Assembly: GCA_002483605.1 (NCBI GenBank)
Contig: DLIG01000019.1
Location: 1-62,405, forward strand
Direction: 5' to 3'
DNA from: Sulfurovum sp. UBA7648
GTDB taxonomy: Bacteria > Campylobacterota > Campylobacteria > Campylobacterales > Sulfurovaceae
DNA length: 62,405 bases
Part shown: positions 15,033-23,618 of the stretch, one piece after another
Layout of the letters: each line of letters starts with the position of its first letter
Position numbering within the stretch: the first letter of the stretch is position 1
Notes under the pieces: generated by a model
Database searches by the model: none
Told to the model about the DNA's origin: nothing
The model's input: the letters and a program-made list of their open reading frames with translations, nothing else
Position numbers and translations under genes: made by a program

Positions 15033-15485
15033 TTATTCTACTCTTCCAATAGAGCAGCAGCCTTCTATTTTATTGACTCTGCCTTCGTGTCTTCCGCCTT
15101 CAAATGATGCATTGCAGAACGCATCAAGCATGCTTTCTATTACACCTTTGCCTACGACTCTCTCGCCAAAACAGAGAATATTGGCATCATTATGGGCTCT
15201 TGACATACTTGCCGTGTATGCATCGTGGCACAATGCTGCTCTGATGCCTTTGATCTTATTGGCTGCGATCGAGATACCGATACCGGTACCGCATATCAAT
15301 ATACCAAAACTTCCATTGTCGCTAATGACGGCATTGGCACATTTTTGAGCTAGATCCGGATAGTCAACTCTGGCGTCACTATCAGGCCCTAAATCTACAG
15401 TTTCATGACCTTTGTTAGTTAGGTGATCAATAACAAATGATTTGAGTGCAAAACCTGCATGGTCGGTTGCAATATAGAATTTCAT
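15033..15485 (-). CDS. rpiB: Ribose-5-phosphate isomerase B
   Basis: The enzyme is 150 aa and interconverts ribose-5-phosphate and ribulose-5-phosphate in the pentose phosphate pathway. The family motifs are the N-terminal YIATDHAGF, ILICGTGIGISIAANK with the catalytic cysteine in CGTG, and the mid-region AHNDANILCFGERVVG. The length is typical. It lies between the M50 protease gene (12-nt gap) and apt. Its product is on the route to PRPP, which Apt uses, a sensible operon partner. Confidence 0.96.
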   Translation of the reverse strand: MKFYIATDHAGFALKSFVIDHLTNKGHETVDLGPDSDARVDYPDLAQKCANAVISDNGSFGILICGTGIGISIAANKIKGIRAALCHDAYTASMSRAHNDANILCFGERVVGKGVIESMLDAFCNASFEGGRHEGRVNKIEGCCSIGRVE

Positions 15486-15497
15486 TTATGTTCCTTA

Positions 15498-16148
15498 TTA
15501 TAAAATTTGAGCTAAAAGCCATAGTAACGGTTGGAACAGATATGAAGCAGCACCCGAAGCTATAAGTGCAATGAGTATAAACATCCCATATGGATATATT
15601 TTGTCCATCCATGCCACAAATCCGTACCATTTTTTGCCTTGAGCAAAATATCTGATCGCCTGTGAACCATCTAGCGGCGGGATAGGCCAAAGGTTAAAAA
15701 AACCAAGAGCTGCATTTATTATAATGCTTTGTACGATAAAATTAGATACAAAAATGCCTAGCAAACTAGAAGGCTCTCCCATCACAAAATAGATAAAAGC
15801 AAATATGGCCACCAATGTAAAATTATAGCTTATTCCGGCCAATGATACCCCTATAGCACCGTTGGTGCCGCGATTAGCTATAACTGTATGCATATTTACC
15901 GGTACCGGTTTTGCCCAGCCAAATGTAAAATTACCGCTACTAATAACAAAAAGCACAATTGGAACCAAAAGAGAACCGACAGGGTCTATGTGTTTGATAG
16001 GATTTATGCTTAGTCTTCTAGCATTTTTGGCAGTATTGTCTCCAAAGCGATAGGCAGTCCAGCCGTGCATGATCTCATGACCTATAATAGCCAATAAAAG
16101 AGCCAATATAATAGCAATGATTTTGACTATTTCCAATTCTAGCGTCAT
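15498..16148 (-). CDS. Site-2 protease family protein (M50)
   Basis: The product is 216 aa with about five membrane helices. HEIMH (His24, Glu25, His28) is the zinc-binding active site in the first helix, and NLWPIPPLDGSQ at about 155-166 supplies the third ligand Asp. Members cut substrates inside the membrane. This short form without PDZ or CBS domains is common in bacteria and its substrate is usually unknown. Its first codon overlaps the lepB stop (ATGA), so the two are translationally coupled. Confidence 0.92.
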   Translation of the reverse strand: MTLELEIVKIIAIILALLLAIIGHEIMHGWTAYRFGDNTAKNARRLSINPIKHIDPVGSLLVPIVLFVISSGNFTFGWAKPVPVNMHTVIANRGTNGAIGVSLAGISYNFTLVAIFAFIYFVMGEPSSLLGIFVSNFIVQSIIINAALGFFNLWPIPPLDGSQAIRYFAQGKKWYGFVAWMDKIYPYGMFILIALIASGAASYLFQPLLWLLAQIL

Positions 16149-17101
16149 TCTGTGGGTGTCTCTTTTTCAAGCGTTTCTATAAATTGACCTATGCGGTGCC
16201 ATCTGACTTTGAAGCGTTCTTTTTCCCACAAGGCAGCGCATTCAGGCGAATTGATATCTGTTTTTTGGCATACTCTTTTGAGGGTAGCATGGTCTTTTCC
16301 GTTCTCTTCGCTTAAAATACTTTCGTAACTGCGATGCTCTATGCTAAAATAGATAAGCCATGGCTTGCCGACGATAAGGCTATATGGTACAGGGCCCCAA
16401 AATCTGCTATCGTTTGAATTTTCACGATTGTCACCTATCATATAATAGTTGTCCCTTGGTACCTTTCTGTATAATGCATTTATCTCTTTGCCGTCAATTT
16501 CATAAACAGGGGCTACTAATCCTTCAGCGAAAATAGGTTTCATATCCATTCTGTCTGACATTTGTAGAAGTATTTCAAAAACAGAATAATCCATTTCAGG
16601 CGTATAATTGATGCCTGGGTATATATCTTTGTAAGGATCTTTTACCCATAATTTTTCATTGATAGTGACTATTTGTTCCGGTTTATAATTTTGTTTGATA
16701 TATGCATCTCCTTCGTTAGGACGGATGTATAATTGCCTATCGATATATATAAGCTCATCCCCGCCTACGGCAACACATCTTTTTACAAAATGGATTTTTG
16801 GGGTTTGCGGATTGCGAAATATGACAACTTCGCCTCTTTTTGGGCCATCGCCTGTGATGAGATGTCCGTTTTTGTTAAAATCAGGCAACAATGGAATTTC
16901 TAGCCACGGCAGATGAGGGATAGGCACACCATAGCTATATTTTTTGGCGAACAGGAAATCACCTATCAAAAGACTTCTTTTCATTGAGCCGCTTGGTATC
17001 ACAAAAGACTGTGCTACAAAAAATATCAAAAACAGTACGATAATTATCGTACCGGTCCATGTGCTTGAAAATTTATAAAATGAGTTAAAGAGTTTTTTCA
17101 T
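16145..17101 (-). CDS. lepB: Signal peptidase I
   Basis: The protease is 318 aa and removes signal peptides from exported proteins at the outer face of the inner membrane. One N-terminal membrane helix (about 17-35) precedes the catalytic PSGSMKRSL with Ser39. The general base is Lys107 in FVKRCVAVGGD, and GDNRENSNDSRFWG is the conserved late box. The insertion between boxes is long, as in other Campylobacterota. It overlaps folD upstream and the M50 gene downstream by 4 bp each. Confidence 0.95.
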   Translation of the reverse strand: MKKLFNSFYKFSSTWTGTIIIVLFLIFFVAQSFVIPSGSMKRSLLIGDFLFAKKYSYGVPIPHLPWLEIPLLPDFNKNGHLITGDGPKRGEVVIFRNPQTPKIHFVKRCVAVGGDELIYIDRQLYIRPNEGDAYIKQNYKPEQIVTINEKLWVKDPYKDIYPGINYTPEMDYSVFEILLQMSDRMDMKPIFAEGLVAPVYEIDGKEINALYRKVPRDNYYMIGDNRENSNDSRFWGPVPYSLIVGKPWLIYFSIEHRSYESILSEENGKDHATLKRVCQKTDINSPECAALWEKERFKVRWHRIGQFIETLEKETPTE

Positions 17102-17949
17102 ACGGTTTCTCTTTGAGCCGCAGCATCAAGTGTATTTGATAGAAGCATAGCAATGGTCATAGGACCAACACCGCCTGGAACAGGTGTAATGTATGAGCAT
17201 AATGGAGCAACTTCTGCAAAATCCACATCCCCGACTATAGATCCGTCTTCTAGTTTATTTATACCGATATCTATGACTATTGCTCCATCTTTGATCATAT
17301 CTTTTTTGATAAGTTTAGGCACGCCGGTACCTACTATGACAATATCTGCTTTGCGGGTATGGGACGCTAGATCTTTTGTAAAGATATGAGTAACCGTGAC
17401 GGTTGCATTTGCATTGATCAGTAGATTTGCCATTGGCTTGCCTACGATATTGCTGGCACCTACCACGCAAACATCTTTGCCTTTGAGATCTATATTATAT
17501 TCTTCGAACATCTTCATGACACCAAGAGGAGTACACGCTACAAAACTATCAAGCCCGGATACCAGACGTCCTACATTATATGGATGAAATCCATCTACAT
17601 CTTTGCGCGGATCTATAACTTCTAAGATCTGATTTGTGTCAATATGCTTAGGAAGCGGAAGCTGCACTAGTATTCCGTCGATGTGCGGATTTTGATTCAT
17701 CATATTGATAGTGGCCAATATCTCTTCTTGCGTAATGGTAGATGGCATTTCGTGAACTATGCTATAAAAACCGACTTCTTTACAAGCTTTGGCCTTCATT
17801 TTTACATAGGCATGGCTAGCCGGGTTATCACCCACCAGTATCACCGCAAGTCCCGGGATGATATTTTTTTCTTCTTTGAGCTTCGATACTTTGGAAGCTA
17901 TCTGGGTATGTATTTTGTTCGCTAGTGCTTTTCCGTCAATGAGTTGCAT
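17098..17949 (-). CDS. folD: Bifunctional methylenetetrahydrofolate dehydrogenase/cyclohydrolase
   Basis: The enzyme is 283 aa from ATG 17949; the ATG directly before it at 17952 cannot be excluded. It converts methylene-THF to formyl-THF for purine and fMet synthesis. Signatures are YVKMKAKACKEVGF with the catalytic Lys, DGILVQLPLPKHID, the NADP loop VVGASNIVGKPMANLL, and PGGVGPMTIAMLL near the C-terminus. It is the first gene of folD-lepB-M50-rpiB-apt, a run with overlapping or near-overlapping ends that probably forms one operon. Confidence 0.96.
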   Translation of the reverse strand: MQLIDGKALANKIHTQIASKVSKLKEEKNIIPGLAVILVGDNPASHAYVKMKAKACKEVGFYSIVHEMPSTITQEEILATINMMNQNPHIDGILVQLPLPKHIDTNQILEVIDPRKDVDGFHPYNVGRLVSGLDSFVACTPLGVMKMFEEYNIDLKGKDVCVVGASNIVGKPMANLLINANATVTVTHIFTKDLASHTRKADIVIVGTGVPKLIKKDMIKDGAIVIDIGINKLEDGSIVGDVDFAEVAPLCSYITPVPGGVGPMTIAMLLSNTLDAAAQRETV

Positions 17950-18006
17950 CATACTCTCTTTACATTGTTTTTGATATTATATCGAAATTTGTTTAGGAGA
18001 ATGGAA

Positions 18007-18360
18007 TTGATAAAATGGCAACTGTTTTTGATCCCTCTGTTTTTGACGGCTCAAGAAGATTTCATGTCAACATACGAATACGGAGAAATGCTTTATAATA
18101 ACCCTAGAGGCATCAGCTGCGCCAAATGTCACGGCAAAAAAGGCGAAGGCCAATTCATAGGACAATATTATAAAAAAGATAAAAAAACCAAAAAAAATGT
18201 CCTGATCGAGATACATAGCCCAAATATCAATACAAAAAGTTTGCAAACCATCATTGCCAGCATTAACAAAACCCACGATGTAATGCCTACATATTCTCTC
18301 ACCCGGCAAGAGGCAAAAGCTATCTACGAATATCTCCAAAAAAAGAGAGATGACAAGTAA
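18007..18360 (+). CDS. Periplasmic monohaem class I cytochrome c
   Basis: The product is 117 aa from TTG 18007, which lies 7 nt from AGGAG (17995-17999). An ATG at 18001 lies only one base from that site, so it is the less likely start. A short signal peptide (about residues 1-15) precedes mature QEDFMST. The haem is bound by CAKCHGKKGEGQ, and DVMPTY carries the likely axial Met. The tail QEAKAIYEYLQKK is the usual last helix. It is a small electron carrier of the cytochrome c-553 type. Divergent from folD, it ends one base from the nadE stop on the opposite strand. Confidence 0.87.
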   Translation: MIKWQLFLIPLFLTAQEDFMSTYEYGEMLYNNPRGISCAKCHGKKGEGQFIGQYYKKDKKTKKNVLIEIHSPNINTKSLQTIIASINKTHDVMPTYSLTRQEAKAIYEYLQKKRDDK

Positions 18361-18361
18361 T

Positions 18362-20251
18362 TTATTCCAAATCCTCAAGCCACTCTTGCAAGCCAGCATC
18401 GCTTGGCATACGCCAATCGGCTCTTGGGCTTAGGCTTATCATACCTACTTTTGGGCCATCTGGCATCGCATTGCGCTTAAATTGCTGAGTAAAAAATCTA
18501 GTCACAAATACTCTGAGCCATTTTTTGATCGTTTCTTGATCGTATTTTCCTTCATATGCATGAGTTGCCAAAAAGAGTATCTTGCTCGGCTTTGCTCCGT
18601 ATTTGAGCATATGATACAAAAAGAAATCATGCAATTCATAAGGCCCGATGAGCTTTTCCGTCTCTTGAGTGATATTATCTTCACATGACGGCAAAAGCTC
18701 AGGAGATACCGGAGTATCTAATATATCTTGCAAAATATGTGCGATTTTTTTGTCATCTTGAAAATATTCGATGATGTACCTGATGAGGGTTTTAGGTATA
18801 CCGCTATTGAGTCCATACATGCTCATATGATCCCCATTGTATGTATTCCATCCAAGGGCAATTTCGCTCATGTCTCCTGTGCCTATGACAAGTCCGCCTT
18901 CTTTATTGGCGATATTCATGAGCGTTGATGTACGTATCCTGGCTTGTACATTCTCGTAAGTTACATCATGCCGGTCTTTGTCATGATCGATGGCTTTGAA
19001 TTCTCCTAGAGCGATATCTCCTATGGGTATCTCTCTTGGGCTAAGCCCCAAGGCTTCACATAACAATATAGCATTATTTTTTGTACGGCTTGTAGTGCCA
19101 AATCCCGGCATGGTTATGGCTATTATGTCATTTTTATCCCATTTCATGAGTTCAAATGCATGGTTTACGCTCAACAGTGCCAAAGTTGAATCGAGTCCTC
19201 CTGAGATGCCTATGACCGCTTTTTGTATCCGTGCTCGTTGCATACGGCCGATTAGTCCATAGCTAAGAATATGTATTATCTCGCTGCATCTTTCATTTTT
19301 AAGCATAGGATCGGAAGGTACAAACGGATTTTGATCTATAGCTCTTGAAAGCTTGCTTGGGAGCGGAGGAGTGGCACATTTTATATTTCTTGTAGGAGTT
19401 CGTGCCCCATCCCCAAAAGATGTTTCGCTCAGTCTAAGCCATGATAATTTTTGAAGATCTACATCAGCAGATATGATCTGGCTTTCGCTCTGAAATCTCC
19501 CAGTTTTGGCCAATAATGAGCCGTACTCGGCTATCATACCATCTCCGCCAAAGACCGTATCGCTTGTAGATTCTCCTATACCGCTTGAAGCATATGCATA
19601 AGCACACATTGCTCTAGCACTTTGTGATTCAACCAAGCTTTGGCGATATGAAGATTTACCTATAAGTTCATTGCTGGCAGATAGATTTAATATAAGTGTC
19701 GCACCGTTTGTGGCCATTTGATTACTAGGAGGTGTGAGCGCCCATAGATCTTCGCATATCTCTATCCCAAAGCATAGATCCTGCTCATCATTGAAGAGCA
19801 GATCTGTCCCGAATGGTACTTCTTGTCCGCATAACTCTATAGAATAACCGATACACTCTTTGCCGCTTGTAAAATGGCGTTTTTCATAAAATTCTTTTTT
19901 GTTCGGCAGGTAGGTTTTTGGCACGACGCCTAGTATCTTGCCTTGCTGTAAAACCACGGCGCAATTATACAAACGATTAGCATCTATTATCGCCATACCG
20001 ATAACTATGATGGTAGCACTGTTTTTGGTGGATTCAAGAATCGATCGTAATGCATCGATCTGATTGTCGTATATATTTTGATTGAAAAAGAGGTCACCTA
20101 TACTGTATCCGGTGAGACAAAGCTCCGGAAACAGCATAATGCTGGAATCCGATGAGCTAGAGACAAGATCTATGATATTTTGTGCATTTTTGGCCGTATT
20201 TGCCAAAAATAGTTCGGGTACCGCAACTGATATACGATAAAATCCATACAT
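18362..20251 (-). CDS. nadE: Glutamine-hydrolysing NAD+ synthase
   Basis: The enzyme is 629 aa and amidates deamido-NAD to NAD+ using glutamine. The N-terminal nitrilase-type glutaminase (about 1-275) has the Glu in LFPELCLTGYS, the Lys in PKTYLPNKKEFYE and the Cys in GIEICEDLW. The C-terminal synthetase (about 320-600) has the ATP pyrophosphatase loop GISGGLDSTLALL, then GTGDMSEIALGW and YGLNSGIPKTLIRY. Many close relatives use a short ammonia-dependent NadE, so the large two-domain form is a point of note. It is transcribed downstream of a cyclophilin gene. Confidence 0.95.
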   Translation of the reverse strand: MYGFYRISVAVPELFLANTAKNAQNIIDLVSSSSDSSIMLFPELCLTGYSIGDLFFNQNIYDNQIDALRSILESTKNSATIIVIGMAIIDANRLYNCAVVLQQGKILGVVPKTYLPNKKEFYEKRHFTSGKECIGYSIELCGQEVPFGTDLLFNDEQDLCFGIEICEDLWALTPPSNQMATNGATLILNLSASNELIGKSSYRQSLVESQSARAMCAYAYASSGIGESTSDTVFGGDGMIAEYGSLLAKTGRFQSESQIISADVDLQKLSWLRLSETSFGDGARTPTRNIKCATPPLPSKLSRAIDQNPFVPSDPMLKNERCSEIIHILSYGLIGRMQRARIQKAVIGISGGLDSTLALLSVNHAFELMKWDKNDIIAITMPGFGTTSRTKNNAILLCEALGLSPREIPIGDIALGEFKAIDHDKDRHDVTYENVQARIRTSTLMNIANKEGGLVIGTGDMSEIALGWNTYNGDHMSMYGLNSGIPKTLIRYIIEYFQDDKKIAHILQDILDTPVSPELLPSCEDNITQETEKLIGPYELHDFFLYHMLKYGAKPSKILFLATHAYEGKYDQETIKKWLRVFVTRFFTQQFKRNAMPDGPKVGMISLSPRADWRMPSDAGLQEWLEDLE

Positions 20252-20270
20252 CGTGCCTCCTTAAATTAAA

Positions 20271-20798
20271 TTATGAACGCGTAGCAAAAATCTCTATTGA
20301 TTCAATTATATCATTTTGTGCGATGCTGTCAAGTGTCATGAAGCTTTCCACGTCTTCTTCTTCGATACCGCCAAATACTGTGTGCACACCATCAAGATGA
20401 GGAGTGGGAACAAAAGTGATAAAAAATTGGCTGCCGCCTGTATGAGGTCCTGCATGTGCCATTGATAGTGCACCTCTGTTGTGACGATGTTTTGCCGTAT
20501 CTGTTTCGCACTCTATCGCCCAACCAGGTCCGCCTGTGCCTGCCATTCTAGGATTGCCGGTAGGTCCTGAATGAGGACATCCGCCTTGCGCCATAAAGCC
20601 GGCTATTACACGGTGAAATTTCAAATTATCATAAAATCCATCTTCAGCCAAATGAGCAAAATTGGCTACTGTATTTGGGGTCTCATCAGGGTATAATTTG
20701 ACCCATATAACACCTTTATTTGTAGTGATCTTGGCATATTGGAGAGTTGCTAGCTCATCTGTCGTTAAATCATAAACTTTCATTTTTTTACCGAACAT
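20271..20798 (-). CDS. Cyclophilin-type peptidyl-prolyl cis-trans isomerase
   Basis: The protein is 175 aa and catalyses proline isomerisation during folding. The core has FHRVIAGFMAQGGCP, GPGWAIECE, LSMAHAGPHTGGSQFFITF and HLDGVHTVFG, all active-site blocks of the cyclophilin family. No signal peptide is visible, so it is cytoplasmic. It lies 19 bp upstream of nadE on the same strand and is divergent from pyrF. Confidence 0.95.
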   Translation of the reverse strand: MFGKKMKVYDLTTDELATLQYAKITTNKGVIWVKLYPDETPNTVANFAHLAEDGFYDNLKFHRVIAGFMAQGGCPHSGPTGNPRMAGTGGPGWAIECETDTAKHRHNRGALSMAHAGPHTGGSQFFITFVPTPHLDGVHTVFGGIEEEDVESFMTLDSIAQNDIIESIEIFATRS

Positions 20799-20863
20799 GG
20801 GTTTTTATCCTTTAGTCAAATTAGGTTATTATTATACCTATTATTACCTAAAAGGGTCTATTT

Positions 20864-21556
20864 ATGCAATTATGTGTTGCTCTTGATTTGCCGTCAGTGT
20901 CTGAAAATCTTGCTTTGGTACGTGCTACTTGTGATTATCCGTTGTGGTTAAAGGTTGGTTTCCGCACCTATATACGAGACGGGAGAGATTTTATAGATGA
21001 GATCAAAGCTATCAATCCGCAAGTCAAGATATTTTTGGATCTCAAACTTTACGATATACCAAACACCATGGCCGACGCAGCCGAAGAGATAGCTCATCTG
21101 GGTGTGGATATGTTTAATATCCATGCAAGTGCAGGAAGCACTGCTATGAAAGCCGTCATGGAGAGACTATCGAATATTCCAAATAGGCCTTTGGTGCTTG
21201 CCGTGACTGCTTTGACATCATTTGATGAAGATAATTTCAAATCCATATATGAAAAAAGCATCATAGAAAAAGCTGCGCAGTTTGCTCGTATGAGCTATGA
21301 AAGCGGGCTTGATGGAGTAGTGTGCAGTGCATTTGAGAGCAGGGCCATAAAAGAGATCACATCTGATGATTTCTTGACACTTTGTCCCGGTATCCGTCCG
21401 TTTGGCGAGGATGCAGGAGATCAGAGCCGTGTAGCTACTTTGCAGCTGGCTTATGAAGAAAAAGTCGACTTTCCTGTAGTCGGACGGCCGATCTATAAAG
21501 ATGCCGACCCGGCTGCTAAAGTCGAAAAAATATTAAATGTTATGGATTCGTTTTAG
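20864..21556 (+). CDS. pyrF: Orotidine-5'-phosphate decarboxylase
   Basis: The enzyme is 230 aa and makes UMP, the last step of de novo pyrimidine synthesis. It is a TIM barrel with the catalytic FLDLKLYDIPNT at about 57-68 (Asp-Lys-x-x-Asp) and the phosphate-binding LTCPGIRPFGEDAGDQ and VVGRPIYK. The N-terminus LCVALDLP is typical. The last 17 bp overlap the small minus-strand membrane protein gene at 21540-21686. The promoter region contains TTATTATTATACC in front of AAAAGGG. Confidence 0.96.
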   Translation: MQLCVALDLPSVSENLALVRATCDYPLWLKVGFRTYIRDGRDFIDEIKAINPQVKIFLDLKLYDIPNTMADAAEEIAHLGVDMFNIHASAGSTAMKAVMERLSNIPNRPLVLAVTALTSFDEDNFKSIYEKSIIEKAAQFARMSYESGLDGVVCSAFESRAIKEITSDDFLTLCPGIRPFGEDAGDQSRVATLQLAYEEKVDFPVVGRPIYKDADPAAKVEKILNVMDSF

Positions 21557-21686
21557 GCTCAGAGCTTGGCTGCTCTTGCTGTTGCGGCGGTTTGGTCATC
21601 TCTACAATATCACTCATGCCTTTACCCATGATATAGAAAGCTATTGCAAAAATAGCCAAAATGATAAGCGGTGTATATTTAGCCAT
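21540..21686 (-). CDS. Small single-pass membrane protein (48 aa)
   Basis: ATG 21686 is preceded by AAAGGGGA, a strong ribosome binding site. The N-terminus MAKYTPLIILAIFAIAFYIM is a membrane helix. The rest is short and polar, ending in a Gln/Pro-rich tail (TKPPQQQEQPSSEP). The reading frame overlaps the 3' end of pyrF by 17 bp in a convergent arrangement. Small proteins of this type are often overlooked. Function is unknown. Confidence 0.7.
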   Translation of the reverse strand: MAKYTPLIILAIFAIAFYIMGKGMSDIVEMTKPPQQQEQPSSEPKTNP

Positions 21687-21811
21687 CAATTTCCCCTTTA
21701 GTTATAGTCTGTGTAATAATACTATAAATTTTTAAGTTTTTTATTTAAAAGTACAGCTTATTTAAGCTTCTATTTAAGTCTAACCAAGTATAATCACATC
21801 CACAAAAACAC

Positions 21812-21902
21812 GGACAGTTGGGTGAGTTGGCTGAAACCACATCCCTGCTAAGGATGCGTACGGGTAACTGTACCGAGGGTTCGAATCCCTCACTGTCCGC
21901 CA
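21812..21902 (+). tRNA. tRNA-Ser (anticodon GCU)
   Basis: The acceptor stem is GGACAGT with ACTGTCC, followed by discriminator G and an encoded CCA (21900-21902). The anticodon stem CATCC/GGATG encloses the loop CTGCTAA, with anticodon GCT at 21847-21849. A long variable arm (CGTACGGGTAACTGTACCG) and GGTTCGAATCC in the T arm fit a class II serine tRNA. A TATAAT box at 21789-21794 lies 17 bp upstream. Confidence 0.96.
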
Positions 21903-21953
21903 CCTAGTTAAACCCCCCCCTATATACGGCAATCTTTACTTTGAAAATGGTCA

Positions 21954-21975
21954 GTGTGCCCAAAGTGTGCCCAAA
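21954..21975. repeat. Tandem 11-mer behind the tRNA gene
   Basis: GTGTGCCCAAA occurs twice head to tail, 51 bp after the tRNA-Ser 3' end. Tandem short repeats beside a tRNA 3' end can be integrase arm-binding sites left from an older integration event, but no integrase gene or second tRNA 3' end was found in the window. Confidence 0.5.
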
Positions 21976-21992
21976 CTTGTCATTTATTTTTT

Positions 21993-22000
21993 CAGAAATT
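21993..22000. repeat. Target-site duplication, left copy
   Basis: CAGAAATT directly abuts the left inverted repeat of the transposon. The identical 8 bp directly follow the right inverted repeat at 27922-27929. Eight base pairs is the duplication length known for the IS1595 family. Confidence 0.9.
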
Positions 22001-22024
22001 CGATATTATGTAGCAGTCTCACCA
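22001..22024 (+). repeat. Terminal inverted repeat, left
   Basis: This end begins CGATATTATGTAGCA, then GT, then CTCACCA. The right end, read inward, differs only in having AA in place of GT. The match and its position next to the target duplication define the transposon end. Confidence 0.92.
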
Positions 22025-22117
22025 GAAAAAGTTCTGTATTAGCCTAAGTAAGGGCGTTTAAAGCCCTATAAAATGGAATGAATTTTTTGAAAAAAAACAG
22101 GAAAAATTTGGAAATGA

Positions 22118-22137
22118 AAAGCCAAATAAATGGCTTT
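22118..22137 (-). terminator. Intrinsic terminator overlapping the specificity-subunit stop
   Basis: AAAGCCA (22118-22124) pairs with TGGCTTT (22131-22137) around a 6-nt loop. On the minus strand the hairpin overlaps the stop codon of the specificity gene at 22136-22138 and is followed by TTTTCATTTCC. It ends the transposon's restriction operon before the left inverted repeat. A second weaker hairpin (AGGGC/GCCCT) lies at 22051-22067. Confidence 0.65.
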
Positions 22138-23617
22138 AAAGATAATCAGAAATATTTATCTCTTCACTATAAACAATCTTTCGAACCAATTCTTCAACTT
22201 GTTCTTTAAGAGTGAATAATTCCATATTTAATTGCCAAATTCCAAGAAGATTATTTCTTTCTTTTTCTTTTTCAAGATAAGTATCAAGAGTCAATTCCTT
22301 ATTAGATTCAACTTTATTGTAATATTTGCTTGCAATTTCTTTTTGAAGTTCATCTGGGAATTCTGGAATTTTAATCCAGTTCTCCAAGTGTGGTAATTTA
22401 ATACCCCCACCGTTTGATTTATCCTGAATTTTTTCATAGTAACCAACGCTTCTTAAATACCCTAAAAACATTGCTACATAGATATTTTTGTAGGCAGGTG
22501 TATTTTTTTCTTTTGAAATTAATATCCAAGGATGAATATTTGTAATTGTATTCCCCAAATCATCAATGTATATACAACGTCCCACAGAACCATCAGCACT
22601 AAGCATAATTGAATTTTTCGGAATTAAAGTTAATTTATTTTTATTGCCTAAGTATCTAAATGTGCTTATAGTTCTGTCTTCTGTTAATTCAACATTAGTA
22701 ACTAATCTATAAAAATTATTTTTTCTTTCTTCAGAATAAATACTTAAACCTATGTTGCTTACTTGAAGATTTTGTCCCCTTTTGGCATTATATTTGCTCA
22801 ATAGATTAAAATAACCACCTTCGTAAAATTCTATAGATTCTTTGATTCCTTTGTATTCTGGAGAGTATAAACCACTATCAAATCTATAACTATTGTTTTG
22901 TATTTCAGAAGAAAATGGCGTATTTAACTCAGTGTGAGAATGTATCTCAAGCTCTTTTTTTATTAAAGAATCTATCTGTTGGTTTTTTTCTTTAATTTGT
23001 TGTTCTTTATCTATAATATTGTGTGTTATGAAAGATAAAATCTTTTTTACATTCTCTTCTTTTACGGTAGGGATTTCAAGGCTTAAAAGTGTTTCTCTTT
23101 TAATATTTTGTTGCGTTCCACCAGAAGATGTAATTAGTTCAAGTAAATTTTTGGCATATGAAGAAATAAAAAAAGACATTACATAAAATCTTTCTACTTC
23201 GTTTTCAATAAAAATTGAAGATATCCCACCATTCAAAATACCATTCAAATCATTATAAATATACGATATTTTTGCAAGAGAAGCGTTTCTACTAACTAAA
23301 AAAGCCCCTTTTTGAAGTTTTTTTGATGAATTTTCGTAAATATTTTTATAAATAAATTCTCCACCATGCTGCTCTTCTAAAATCAGACCTTCCATGTTTT
23401 TGATTGTTATTAGTTTGTATGGCGTTTTTTGTTTAATATACAGAGAAACATCTATTTGTTCTCCTGCGAATTCTTTTTTTACAAATGTTTTTAATTCTAC
23501 AAAAGATAAACCCCATTTATTAAAGCAAATTTCTCTATGGTCAGAAGGAGCAAAAGAATAATTGTTTACAACTATGTCTTCACTATCGTATTGACTTTTT
23601 TGAACCGTATAATTCAT
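22136..23617 (-). CDS. DNA specificity (HsdS-like) subunit of a restriction-modification system
   Basis: The product is 493 aa from ATG 23617, preceded by AAAGGAGTC. It has two half-repeats, each a target-recognition domain followed by a helix. The first recognition domain ends near residue 195 with the typical SSGGTQQNIKRETLLSLEIP. The conserved central helix follows (about 205-232, rich in Lys/Gln/Glu). The second domain ends with KSNGGGIKLPHLENWIKIPEFP and a last helix. It would guide the methylase-nuclease partner to a bipartite DNA target. Its start lies one base past the partner's stop codon, so translation is tightly linked. Confidence 0.9.
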   Translation of the reverse strand: MNYTVQKSQYDSEDIVVNNYSFAPSDHREICFNKWGLSFVELKTFVKKEFAGEQIDVSLYIKQKTPYKLITIKNMEGLILEEQHGGEFIYKNIYENSSKKLQKGAFLVSRNASLAKISYIYNDLNGILNGGISSIFIENEVERFYVMSFFISSYAKNLLELITSSGGTQQNIKRETLLSLEIPTVKEENVKKILSFITHNIIDKEQQIKEKNQQIDSLIKKELEIHSHTELNTPFSSEIQNNSYRFDSGLYSPEYKGIKESIEFYEGGYFNLLSKYNAKRGQNLQVSNIGLSIYSEERKNNFYRLVTNVELTEDRTISTFRYLGNKNKLTLIPKNSIMLSADGSVGRCIYIDDLGNTITNIHPWILISKEKNTPAYKNIYVAMFLGYLRSVGYYEKIQDKSNGGGIKLPHLENWIKIPEFPDELQKEIASKYYNKVESNKELTLDTYLEKEKERNNLLGIWQLNMELFTLKEQVEELVRKIVYSEEINISDYL

Positions 23618-23618
23618 A

